A DNA stretch of 19,196 nucleotides from Candidatus Auribacterota bacterium (GTDB lineage: Bacteria; Auribacterota; JAFGBW01; JAFGJP01). Shown piece by piece: positions 1 through 7,297 of the stretch. The notes below the pieces were generated by a model. That model was not told the origin of the DNA. It did no database searches and was given only the letters and a program-made list of their open reading frames with translations. Location of the stretch: assembly GCA_016929035.1 (NCBI GenBank), contig JAFGJP010000289.1:1-19196 (forward strand), written 5' to 3'. Position 1 is the stretch's first letter; each line of letters opens with the position of its first letter. The position numbers were made by a program, and so were the translations under genes.

Positions 1-96
1 CGTGATCTTCGCGATAAGAATAACATGTGTTTTTATCATCCGGATGACTTTGAGAATATAGGGATTGAGTTTTTTGTTTGTGTTATGTCAAGATAG
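1..96 (+). CDS. Possible 3' end of an unknown upstream gene (partial)
   Basis: Frame 1 is open from the window edge to a TAG at 94-96 and encodes about 31 residues rich in Asp, Phe and Asn. It ends 21 nt before uvrA, which would suit an upstream gene in the same transcription unit. Frames 2 and 3 are closed by early stops. The stretch is too short to show any domain, and a chance open frame of this size is common in AT-rich DNA. I do not recognise the product. Confidence 0.2.
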   Translation, partial: RDLRDKNNMCFYHPDDFENIGIEFFVCVMSR

Positions 97-117
97 TATC
101 GGAAAAGTAAGCGCCCC

Positions 118-2892
118 ATGAAAGACATAAAAATTACCTGCGCAAGAAAGCATAACTTAAAAGGCATCTCTCTTATTGTTCCAAAGAACAAGATCGTCGG
201 CATGACCGGGGTCAGCGGCAGCGGAAAATCCACGCTGGCGGTCGATACGATTTATGCTGAAGGACAAAGGAGATACATGGAATCTCTTTCCACTTATGCA
301 AAGCAGTTCCTCAGGCAGGTCGAATCTTCAGAGGTCGAGAGCATTGAAAATATAGCTCCCTGCATATCCGTGACAGGTCAGGCCGGAGGGTTTAATGCCA
401 GGTCCACTGTGGGAACGATGACGGAGATCGATGACTTTTTGAGACTTCTTTTTGCGAAGATTTCCGATGTCCGGTGTGCAAAATGCAGTAAAATCGTCAA
501 AAGACATTCCTTAGATGAAGTCGAAGATGATATTTTAAAACGCTTTGCGAATAAAAAAGTCCTGGTCGGGGTTGACCTGAAAGATCTTGCAGGAAATCCG
601 GAGGGGCTTGACAAGACGCTTCTTGAGCTTGCGGGATTCAGGCGCGTCACATCGGGAAGTAAGCTTCTTTCTCTTTCTGAAGCCAGTGAAAAGATGATAC
701 GGAGCCGCAGGGGCATGGCTGTTATCGACAGGGTCTTTGTTTCTCCTGATAATCGCTCGAGGATTTCGCGGTGTCTGGAACTCGGCAGGAAAGCGTCTCG
801 CAACGAGATCATTACGGTCATGGGGCCCGAGATGAGAGACTTGCGCTTCAGCCTGAAAAACAACTGTCCTTTTTGTCGCACGGAATATCAACTTCCTGAC
901 ATCCATGTTTTTTCCTTTAATTCAGCACTTGGAGCATGTCCGGAATGTTCAGGATTCGGGCGCGTCATCCGGATAGACAGATCAAAAGTGATCCCGGATG
1001 AGAATATGTCTCTTCAGGAGAGAGCGATAGTTCCGTTTTCCAAAGGGGCGTACAGGTGGTGGCAGTATGCGCTCAACAGTGCGTGCAGGAAGATGAGCAT
1101 TCCGCAGGATGTCCCGTATGCCAAGCTTAAGGAAGAGCAGAAAAGAATTATCTGGGAGGGGACAAAAGGGTACAGAGGCCTGTCAGGCTTTTTCAGAAAG
1201 CTGGAGAAAAAAAAGTACAAGGTCCAGAATCGCGTTTTGCTGGCGAGATACAGAAAATATGATGTTTGCGAAAAGTGCCAGGGAGACCGACTGAGGAAAG
1301 AAGCCCTTTCGTATCTGATCGGCGGAGAAACGCTTCCCTCTCTTCAAAACAGGCAGCTTGACATCCTGCTTCGTTTCTTCAGGACGCTGCAGCTGACGCC
1401 GTACCAGGCAAGGATCGCCGGACACGTGCTTGAGGAGATTATTTCCAGGCTTGAATTTATGAATAATGTCGGGCTGCATTATCTTCATCTCATGAGGCTC
1501 AGCAGGACGTTATCAGGAGGCGAGCTCCGGCGGATCCAGCTCGCGCAGGGGATCGGAAGGACCCTTTGCGATATCGTTTACGTTCTTGACGAGCCCACGA
1601 TCGGCCTTCATGTTAAAGATACAGGCCAATTGATCAAGGCGCTGAAAAATCTGAAAAAGCTGGGAAACACGATAATCGTCATCGAGCATGATCAGTCGAT
1701 AATTGAAGAGTGCGACCATGTGATCGATCTCGGTCCGTATGCCGGCTTTCACGGCGGACAAGTGGTTTACCAGGGAGATTATAAGGGGCTTTTGAAGAGC
1801 AGAATCTCTTTGACCGGCCAGTATTTCAGCCGGAGAAAAAGGATTCCGCCGGGCACGGCAACAGGAAAAAAAAAGCAAAAAGAAGAAAATCTTGTTGTTT
1901 TTGTGGCCAGAGAGAACAACCTGAAAGGGATCACCGTGCAGTTTCCTCTTAATTCTTTTGTCGCTGTAACGGGCGTGAGCGGGGCGGGTAAAAGTACGCT
2001 TGTTCGAGATATCCTCTATAAGACTTTTCAGAAAGAAAGAAAAAAGGAGCTTATCACGCCCGGAGAATCTCAAGGCGTATCTGGCTTTGAAAAGGTTGAA
2101 GATATGTTTTTTCTGGATCAGAAGAGGATCGCATCGACTCCCAAAGGAAACGTGGCTACATTTTGCGGTGTCATGACAAAGATAAGACAAGCCTTTGCCT
2201 CAACGCACGATGCCAGGAAAAAATGCATGTCGCCGGGGCATTTTTCTTTTAATTCTCCAAAGGGACAGTGTCCCAAATGCCGCGGTATCGGACATGAGAT
2301 CATCGACATGCAGTTTCTGACCGACGTCAGCGTTCCATGCAAGTTCTGCAACGGCATGCGCTATAAAAGCGATGTACTGCAAATTCATTTCAACGGGAAA
2401 AGCATACACGAAGTCTTAAAGCTGACGATAGAAGAAGCACGGGATTTCTTTGAGAAAGACGGGATGACGATAAAGGAGCTTGACTGGCTCGGACGTTTTG
2501 GCCTGGGATACGTCTGCCTGGGGCAGACGCTCGATACGCTCTCTGCTGGAGAATCGCAGAGGCTGAAGCTTTCTGATATTGTTGGAAAGACAAAGCAGAA
2601 AAGTGGCAACGTGTATATTTTCGACGAGCCGAGCGTCGGCCTGCACCTGCATGATCTTACATCCATCATGGGGTGTCTTAACCGAATAAAAGAAGAAGGC
2701 AATACGGTGATCGTTGTCGAACACAATTTGGAGATCATCAAAAACGCTGACATGATCATCGATCTTGGCCCAGGAGGAGGAGAAGACGGAGGGCATGTTG
2801 TGGCTTTGGGAGCGCCTGAGGAGATAGCGAAAAATACCGCATCTGTAACCGGACAGGCGCTAAAAAAGTTTTATGAGAGGACAGTGAATTAA
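118..2892 (+). CDS. uvrA: UvrA-family excinuclease ABC subunit A, divergent
   Basis: UvrA is the dimeric ABC ATPase that finds bulky DNA lesions and loads UvrB in nucleotide excision repair. At 924 residues this is close to the usual ~940. Seen: Walker A G31-T39 (GVSGSGKST), zinc site C250/C253/C274/C277, an extra CxxC at 384-387, signature LSGGE from 465, Walker B/D-loop DEPTIGLH from 491, second Walker A from G619 (GVSGAGKST), second zinc site C718/C721/C741/C744, and a second Walker B FDEPSVGLH. The regions for the UvrB-binding and insertion domains are present at near-normal length. Odd points: the second signature is LSAGES (808-813) rather than LSGGEA, and the usually constant 'DQK' segment after Walker A is replaced by TGQ. 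It may be the only UvrA or a paralogue (UvrA2-like); the window cannot decide. The ATG is preceded by a weak GGAAAAG, so the start is likely but not certain. Confidence 0.88.
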   Translation: MKDIKITCARKHNLKGISLIVPKNKIVGMTGVSGSGKSTLAVDTIYAEGQRRYMESLSTYAKQFLRQVESSEVESIENIAPCISVTGQAGGFNARSTVGTMTEIDDFLRLLFAKISDVRCAKCSKIVKRHSLDEVEDDILKRFANKKVLVGVDLKDLAGNPEGLDKTLLELAGFRRVTSGSKLLSLSEASEKMIRSRRGMAVIDRVFVSPDNRSRISRCLELGRKASRNEIITVMGPEMRDLRFSLKNNCPFCRTEYQLPDIHVFSFNSALGACPECSGFGRVIRIDRSKVIPDENMSLQERAIVPFSKGAYRWWQYALNSACRKMSIPQDVPYAKLKEEQKRIIWEGTKGYRGLSGFFRKLEKKKYKVQNRVLLARYRKYDVCEKCQGDRLRKEALSYLIGGETLPSLQNRQLDILLRFFRTLQLTPYQARIAGHVLEEIISRLEFMNNVGLHYLHLMRLSRTLSGGELRRIQLAQGIGRTLCDIVYVLDEPTIGLHVKDTGQLIKALKNLKKLGNTIIVIEHDQSIIEECDHVIDLGPYAGFHGGQVVYQGDYKGLLKSRISLTGQYFSRRKRIPPGTATGKKKQKEENLVVFVARENNLKGITVQFPLNSFVAVTGVSGAGKSTLVRDILYKTFQKERKKELITPGESQGVSGFEKVEDMFFLDQKRIASTPKGNVATFCGVMTKIRQAFASTHDARKKCMSPGHFSFNSPKGQCPKCRGIGHEIIDMQFLTDVSVPCKFCNGMRYKSDVLQIHFNGKSIHEVLKLTIEEARDFFEKDGMTIKELDWLGRFGLGYVCLGQTLDTLSAGESQRLKLSDIVGKTKQKSGNVYIFDEPSVGLHLHDLTSIMGCLNRIKEEGNTVIVVEHNLEIIKNADMIIDLGPGGGEDGGHVVALGAPEEIAKNTASVTGQALKKFYERTVN

Positions 2893-2982
2893 AATCAAAG
2901 ATCAAAAACAGAGGTGTGCTTCGACAAAGTTTGCTGTAAGCGAATTTGAATGACTCAGGATAAATAGTGCTTTCTACTATCA

Positions 2983-3140
2983 GATACAAGATTCAGGATA
3001 CAGGATTCACGTTAAGAAGAAAAAAAACAATAGAAAGAAATCGGACACGCCTTTGGCGGAAATGGTTTCCTTGTACTGATTATATTTGATGTCCGCGCTT
3101 TAGCGCTCCTTCAATTATCTTGTATCATGTATCTTGTATC
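2983..3140. repeat. Short element with 26-bp imperfect terminal inverted repeats
   Basis: This lies in the 321-nt gene-free gap between uvrA and mutY. The left arm 2983-3008 (GATACAAGATTCAGGATACA...) and the reverse complement of the right arm 3115-3140 match at 21 of 26 positions. Each arm is itself a degenerate tandem; the right arm contains ATCTTGTATC exactly at 3117-3126 and 3131-3140. Inside is a second inverted pair, CGGACA near 3042 and TGTCCG near 3090, plus a small GCGCT-TT-AGCGC hairpin near 3094-3105. No reading frame of note lies inside. The architecture fits a non-autonomous MITE-like or structured intergenic repeat. No other copy is visible in the window, so mobility is inference. 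Confidence 0.5.
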
Positions 3141-3213
3141 GAATATCTGTGTTTTGGATATTTTATTTTTAATTTCTATGAAAACACAAGATTGATTAAA
3201 GGGCAATCCTGAG

Positions 3214-4347
3214 ATGAAGGAGCGGGTTGATATTTCACAGATAAGACGAAAAGATGCTGCGGTTTTTCGAAAGCGCCTCCTGCATTGGTATGCGCGAAAT
3301 AAAAGGGATCTTCCCTGGCGAAAGACAAAAGACTCGTATCGCATATGGATCTCAGAGGTCATGCTTCAGCAAACGACGGTCAAGGCGGCTGTTCCCTATT
3401 ACGAAAAGTGGCTGAAGATATTTCCGGATATAAAGGCCCTTTCAAGGGCAACAGAAAAAAAGGTGCTGAAGACATGGCAGGGGCTGGGCTTTTACCAGAG
3501 AGCCAGGAGCCTTCTTCTTGCGTCAAAAATATTTTCGGAAAAATTCAACGGTCAGATACCGGATAATTACGACAGGCTTCTCCGTTTGCCGGGGTTTGGA
3601 GCCTACACGGCCGGAGCTCTTATGAGCATGGCTTTTCAGAAGCCCTATCCGGTTGTCGAAGCCAATATCAAGAGAGTTTTTTCAAGGCTTCTCTGCAAGG
3701 AAGAGCCGAAAAGCCCTGATTTTAAGGAGTCGCTGAAGAACGTACTGAAAAGGCTTGTGCCGAAAAGAAGGCCGGGAGACTTCAATCAGGCGATCATGGA
3801 GCTGGGAGCTCTTGTCTGCAGGAAAAGGCATCCCGGGTGTCTCATGTGCCCTGTCAAATGCTTTTGCCTGGCCTATGAGAGAGGCGTTCAGGAAGTTGTT
3901 CCTTTTTCACAGAAAAAGAATTACGAAACATTTTCTGTTGCAGCAGGAATTATCCGGCAGGGAAAGCGCTACCTTATTCAGAAAAGGCCGGACGGGGGCC
4001 CTCTGGCCGGGCTGTGGGAATTTCCCGGGGGAAAAAGGCTTGATAACGAGACCCTGGAAGAATGTCTGGAACGGGAGATTCTGGAAGAGCTGGGAGTGAG
4101 GGTTAAAAAAAAGAGATTCCTCATGCAGGTCGTTCATTATTATACGCGATTTAAAATCAGATTAAGCGCTTTTCAGGTCGTTCCTGAAAAAATGCCTGAT
4201 AAACTTTTCGGTAGAAGATGGGTCACGCTCAGGCAGATGAGGTCTTATCCCTTTCCGTCAGGCAGCTCCCGCATTGTGGATTATCTGGAGAAAGAGGAGA
4301 ATGCATTAAAAGGGAACCACAGAGGGCACAGAGAAAAAACAGGATAA
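3214..4347 (+). CDS. mutY: A/G-specific adenine glycosylase MutY with MutT-like Nudix domain
   Basis: MutY removes adenine mispaired with 8-oxoguanine in base-excision repair. Seen in 377 residues: glycosylase domain with catalytic Glu48 in SEVMLQQT, helix-hairpin-helix LPGFGAYTAGA from 125, and an iron-sulfur ligand set C202-x6-C209-x2-C212-x5-C218. The aspartate usually found in 'LDGNVKRV' is Glu149 here (VVEANIKRV). The C-terminal domain contains an exact Nudix signature from G273 to V295 (G-x5-E-x7-RE-I-x-EE-x-G-V), which is degenerate in many MutY proteins, so 8-oxo-dGTP hydrolysis is possible but unproven. The last ~10 residues (NHRGHREKTG) are encoded by repeat-like DNA and are probably not functional. 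No in-frame alternative start lies upstream because a TGA occurs at 3193-3195. The ribosome-binding site is poor. It converges on sppA. Confidence 0.92.
   Translation: MKERVDISQIRRKDAAVFRKRLLHWYARNKRDLPWRKTKDSYRIWISEVMLQQTTVKAAVPYYEKWLKIFPDIKALSRATEKKVLKTWQGLGFYQRARSLLLASKIFSEKFNGQIPDNYDRLLRLPGFGAYTAGALMSMAFQKPYPVVEANIKRVFSRLLCKEEPKSPDFKESLKNVLKRLVPKRRPGDFNQAIMELGALVCRKRHPGCLMCPVKCFCLAYERGVQEVVPFSQKKNYETFSVAAGIIRQGKRYLIQKRPDGGPLAGLWEFPGGKRLDNETLEECLEREILEELGVRVKKKRFLMQVVHYYTRFKIRLSAFQVVPEKMPDKLFGRRWVTLRQMRSYPFPSGSSRIVDYLEKEENALKGNHRGHREKTG
4318..4340. repeat. Purine-rich dispersed-type repeat (two CACAGAG units) at the mutY 3' end
   Basis: Two CACAGAG units (4318-4324 and 4327-4333) sit 9 nt apart in the last mutY codons, followed by an A run. 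The motif resembles the ACCACAGAGG...CACAGAG sequences I recall as common intergenic repeats in environmental bacterial genomes. Only one copy is seen in this window, so repeat status rests on that recollection. Confidence 0.35.
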
Positions 4348-4473
4348 GTCTTTTTGCCTTCGGGAATGGCTTATTCATTCTTTTTAATGGTCTTTTTTCC
4401 TGTTTCCCTATCCTTTTTTCTCAATTTCAAACTTCAAATTTTTTTATTTAAATATCCGTGCGACAGCACACCT
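4348..4473. other. Convergent mutY/sppA intergenic region, no clear terminator
   Basis: This 126-nt AT-rich stretch separates the ends of two converging genes. The only compact dyad is CGTGC-GACA-GCAC(A) at 4457-4470, a 4-5 bp stem. Read on the minus strand it follows the sppA stop but is not followed by a T run. A longer-range pair AAACAGG (4337-4343) and CCTGTTT (4399-4405) has a 55-nt loop. A bidirectional terminator is expected here from context, but neither structure is convincing. Confidence 0.3.
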
Positions 4474-5478
4474 TCATGGCTTCCAGAGATAGAGGATGCG
4501 GGGAGAATCGCCTTCCAAGAACGTACGGAGGTTCAAAGACTGACTGGCTTCAAAAAGGGCTTCCATTAACCCGGTTTTTTGTTCGTAGCGGATGATTTTC
4601 AGGTTTTCGACCTGACAAAGCTCTTTTGCTTTTCGGGCGGCATCTCGGAAGTAGCCGATTTCATCGATAAGGCCATGTTCAAGAGCCTGTGATGCGGAAA
4701 AAACGCGGCCGTCGGCGAGAACGTCCATCTTGGATTTTTCGATGTTGCGGCTGTCACAAACGATATCAATAAACCTCCCGTGCAGTTTCAGAACAACATC
4801 CTTGAGCATATCGATCTGTTCCTGCGACGGATCCTGAAAGGGATTGAGAAGGTCCTTGTTTTTCCCTGACTTGATAGTCGTGTCCTTAACACCGATTTTT
4901 TCGCTCAAGCTTTTCCAGTTGAGGCTCTGAATGATCACGCCGATAGAGCCGGTCAGTGTTGTGGGCTCTGCCAGGATGTAGTCGCCGGCCATGGCGATGT
5001 AATACCCCCCTGACGCAGCAATGCCTTTCATAAAAACGACGACTTTTCTTCCCTGATTGCTGTTTTTGAAATCCATAAGCTCCGTGAAGATCTCATCGCT
5101 GGGAGTGATCTCTCCGCCCGGGGAGTCGACCTCAAGGATGATCGCCTTGACAGATTCGTCATTTCGGGCTGCGCGGATCTGTCTGAGGATTTTTTCGATT
5201 TTATCACGCTTGATGGAAAACATCCCCGGGTCCATCCCGCGAATCAGAGCTCCTTCGACAGAGATCCTCGCCGCCTTGACAGTGCCTTCGCCATAAGACC
5301 AGACCTCGGTCAGCCTGGGAAATTCATCTTCTCCTTTTTCTGCATATATCTTTCCGGAGCGGGCGATCAGTGAAACAAAAAAACCGAGATTCATCAAAAG
5401 ACTGCCCAGAAGGACAATAACAAGAAGGATGATCGTTATCCAGAAAACAGCATGCGAACATTTTTTCTCCTGGTCCAT
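4474..5478 (-). CDS. sppA: Signal peptide peptidase SppA (short 36K-type)
   Basis: SppA is a membrane-anchored serine protease that degrades cleaved signal peptides. The start at 5478 (MDQEKK) is preferred over the in-frame ATG at 5490 because GGAG lies 6 nt before it; the protein is then 334 residues. Seen: one N-terminal membrane helix (about residues 10-37), the ClpP-like fold segment VDSPGGE, the nucleophile Ser156 in GIAASGGYY, and the general base Lys208 in SGKNKDLL. The 52-residue Ser-Lys spacing is as in the Bacillus SppA family. A single catalytic domain is present, unlike the long 67K E. coli form. It is transcribed away from lysS and toward mutY, from the promoter candidate at 5558-5585. 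Confidence 0.93.
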   Translation of the reverse strand: MDQEKKCSHAVFWITIILLVIVLLGSLLMNLGFFVSLIARSGKIYAEKGEDEFPRLTEVWSYGEGTVKAARISVEGALIRGMDPGMFSIKRDKIEKILRQIRAARNDESVKAIILEVDSPGGEITPSDEIFTELMDFKNSNQGRKVVVFMKGIAASGGYYIAMAGDYILAEPTTLTGSIGVIIQSLNWKSLSEKIGVKDTTIKSGKNKDLLNPFQDPSQEQIDMLKDVVLKLHGRFIDIVCDSRNIEKSKMDVLADGRVFSASQALEHGLIDEIGYFRDAARKAKELCQVENLKIIRYEQKTGLMEALFEASQSLNLRTFLEGDSPRILYLWKP

Positions 5479-5498
5479 ATAACACTCCATTTATAGTA

Positions 5499-5527
5499 TT
5501 GACAATTTGATATTTTCGTTTTTAAAT
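5499..5527 (+). promoter_or_regulatory. Candidate sigma70 promoter for lysS
   Basis: TTGACA (6/6) at 5499-5504, a 17-nt spacer, and TTAAAT (4/6 to TATAAT) at 5522-5527. Predicted transcription would start near 5534. That lies after the upstream in-frame ATG at 5529, which supports 5595 as the real lysS start. It depends on this organism using a standard sigma70 consensus. Confidence 0.5.
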
Positions 5528-5557
5528 TATGAACTTCAGTGTAATATGTTGGTTGAT

Positions 5558-5585
5558 ATTATACATTAACAGTATTAAATGTAAA
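5558..5585 (-). promoter_or_regulatory. Candidate sigma70 promoter for sppA
   Basis: On the minus strand: TTTACA (5/6) at 5585-5580, a 16-nt spacer, and TATAAT (6/6) at 5563-5558. Transcription would start near 5551 and give a leader of about 72 nt before the sppA ATG at 5478. The spacer contains the dyad TTAA-CAGTA-TTAA (5566-5578), which could be an operator or simply AT-rich coincidence. The promoter faces the lysS promoter, so the two 5' leaders would overlap by roughly 17 nt. Confidence 0.5.
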
Positions 5586-5594
5586 AGGCTTCAT

Positions 5595-7049
5595 ATGGGA
5601 ACGTTCGAAGACATCGTTTCAAACAATCTGAAAGCCGTATCAGAAATACGTGAAATGGGCTTTTCTCCCTATGGCCGGAAGTTTCTGAGAACGGGCATGA
5701 TCGGGGAAATGATCTCCGATTATCAAGAAGGCCGAAAAATCAAGGCGTGCGGGCGCGTGACAGCCTTGAGAGATCACGGGAAGACAAAATTTTTTGACCT
5801 GAAAGATTTTTCAGACAAGGTCCAGCTTTACCTGAAAAAGGGCAACTTCAGCGAAGAAAAGTTTGACCTTCTAAAAAAAGTCACAGTGGGAGATTTTCTC
5901 GGTGTTGAAGGAGAGCTTCTGAAAACCCGCACCGGCGAGATAACGATAAAAGTCGAAGACTTCACGCTGCTTTCAAAGTCCATACGCCCTCTTCCGGAAA
6001 AATGGCACGGGCTGAAGGACATTGAAGCCCGCTATCGCCAGAGGTACCTTGATCTTCTCTCCAACGAAAGCGTTATGCAGGTTTTTATTAAAAGAATGCA
6101 TGTCATCAAGGCCATCAGGAATTTTCTTGACGGCAGAGGCTATCTCGAGGTCGAGACCCCCATGATGCAGTCTGTTCCCGGCGGAGCCCTTGCCCGTCCC
6201 TTCAAGACACATCACAATGCCCTCGGCACAGATCTTTACCTGCGGGTGGCCCCGGAGCTTTATCTTAAGAGACTGCTTGTGGGAGGATTTGAAAAGGTTT
6301 ACGAGATCAACCGCAACTTTCGCAATGAGGGGCTGTCGACAAAACACAATCCCGAGTTTACGATGCTGGAGATTTATGCGGCTTATGAGGACTATGAGGC
6401 GATGATGGATCTTTGTGAAGAGCTGATAAAGGATGCGGCAAGAGCCATCGGCATCGAGGGAAATCTTCATTTTAACGGACGGGATATTGACCTTTTTTCT
6501 CCATGGGAAAGAATACGGTACTTGGACGCGCTGAAAAAATATTGCGGTGTTGACCAGGCATCAGACATTGAAGCAATAAAGAAGAAGGCCGGAGAATCAG
6601 GTATTGAAGATATTCAGAAAAAAGAAAAGGATCTTCTGCTGAACGATATTTTTGAGCAGGAGGTAGAAACTCGTCTTGTTTCACCGACTTTTGTTTACGA
6701 CTATCCGAAAGCGTTGTGTCCGCTGGCAAAGCTGAGAGAGGACAATCCCGATATGACCGAAAGGTTTGAGCTCATCATTTCCGGGAGCGAAATAGCCAAC
6801 GCTTACAGCGAGCTCAACAACCCTGTTGAGCAGAAGAAGAGATTTGAGGAACAGGTCGAGGCAATCGACAAAGAAAAATATGGTGAAAAAACAGTCGATT
6901 ATGACTACGTACGAGCGCTGGAATACGGCATGCCGCCGGCCGGAGGGCTCGGTATCGGCATTGACCGCCTTGTCATGCTTTTGACATCAAGCGAATCGAT
7001 TAAGGACGTGATTTTGTTTCCTCAGCTCAAGCCGGAAGAAAAAAAGTAA
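5595..7049 (+). CDS. lysS: Lysyl-tRNA synthetase, class II
   Basis: This enzyme charges tRNA-Lys with lysine in the cytoplasm. At 484 residues it has the expected layout. An N-terminal OB-fold anticodon-binding domain (about 47-140, KIKACGRVTALRDHGKTKFFDL) is followed by the class II catalytic core: motif 1 around 176-190 (GYLEVETPMM), motif 2 at 240-259 (RNFRNEGLSTKHNPEFTMLE) and motif 3 at 450-463 (GGLGIGIDRLVMLL). The open frame extends up to an ATG at 5529, but those 22 codons look unlike LysRS and include the predicted transcription start. The ATG at 5595 has AAGG just upstream. It is probably the first gene of a run continuing into lolC, although a 248-nt hairpin-rich gap intervenes. 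Confidence 0.96.
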   Translation: MGTFEDIVSNNLKAVSEIREMGFSPYGRKFLRTGMIGEMISDYQEGRKIKACGRVTALRDHGKTKFFDLKDFSDKVQLYLKKGNFSEEKFDLLKKVTVGDFLGVEGELLKTRTGEITIKVEDFTLLSKSIRPLPEKWHGLKDIEARYRQRYLDLLSNESVMQVFIKRMHVIKAIRNFLDGRGYLEVETPMMQSVPGGALARPFKTHHNALGTDLYLRVAPELYLKRLLVGGFEKVYEINRNFRNEGLSTKHNPEFTMLEIYAAYEDYEAMMDLCEELIKDAARAIGIEGNLHFNGRDIDLFSPWERIRYLDALKKYCGVDQASDIEAIKKKAGESGIEDIQKKEKDLLLNDIFEQEVETRLVSPTFVYDYPKALCPLAKLREDNPDMTERFELIISGSEIANAYSELNNPVEQKKRFEEQVEAIDKEKYGEKTVDYDYVRALEYGMPPAGGLGIGIDRLVMLLTSSESIKDVILFPQLKPEEKK

Positions 7050-7060
7050 AAGGATACGAG

Positions 7061-7186
7061 GGTTCCCGCCTGCCCGGCGGCGAGGCCGCTGGCTTTCGCG
7101 GGAATGACAATGCGAATTTATTCATTTTGCACAACGATGTCATCCCTGTGAAGCAGGGACCCATGTCAAGACGCAGTCCTTCTGCG
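7061..7186. repeat. REP-like cluster of GC-rich hairpins
   Basis: Three stem-loops follow lysS. The first pairs TTCCCGC (7063-7069) with GCGGGAA (7098-7104), with further GC pairing inside. The second pairs TCCCTG (7143-7148) with CAGGGA (7154-7159) around TGAAG. The third pairs CGCAG (7172-7176) with CTGCG (7182-7186). The first two are also mutually inverted: GGGAATGACA (7100-7109) against TGTCATCCC (7138-7146), one bulge. This resembles the 'CGGGAATGACA' palindromic intergenic repeats I recall from many Gram-negative genomes. It may attenuate or protect the lysS mRNA end. The remaining sequence to 7297 shows nothing I can assign. Confidence 0.5.
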
Positions 7187-7297
7187 GCGGATCTTCGGCA
7201 GGCAATGTCTTGCTCGCGTAGAGGGATCGTTCAGGACAAACATCAGTCTTTTATCGAGAATAAAATTTTGCACCAGGGGGTTTTTTAAGGGCAGACC

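Noticed and set aside
71..99. Promoter before uvrA (TTTTTG / TAGTAT)
   Set aside because: The -35 match is poor and the placement is within T-rich DNA; support is insufficient.
1865..1875. A run in the uvrA linker as a possible sequencing frameshift
   Set aside because: The second UvrA half continues in the same frame with intact Walker A and zinc motifs.
1513..2190. 225-codon minus-strand open frame
   Set aside because: It is opposite the conserved ATPase core of uvrA and has no recognisable features.
3117..3140. Possible CRISPR-like repeat (ATCTTGTATC twice)
   Set aside because: There are only two 10-bp copies with a 4-nt gap and no spacers or cas genes; it is better explained as an internal tandem of the inverted-repeat arm.
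3134..3162. Promoter before mutY (TTGTAT, 17 nt, GATATT)
   Set aside because: Only 3/6 and 4/6 matches, and it overlaps the repeat arm; not separable from chance.
5529..5594. N-terminal extension of LysRS from the ATG at 5529
   Set aside because: The 22 extra residues are hydrophobic and unlike the family, and the ATG lies upstream of the predicted transcription start.
5973..6470. 165-codon minus-strand open frame
   Set aside because: It is antisense to the LysRS catalytic domain, with no domain pattern.
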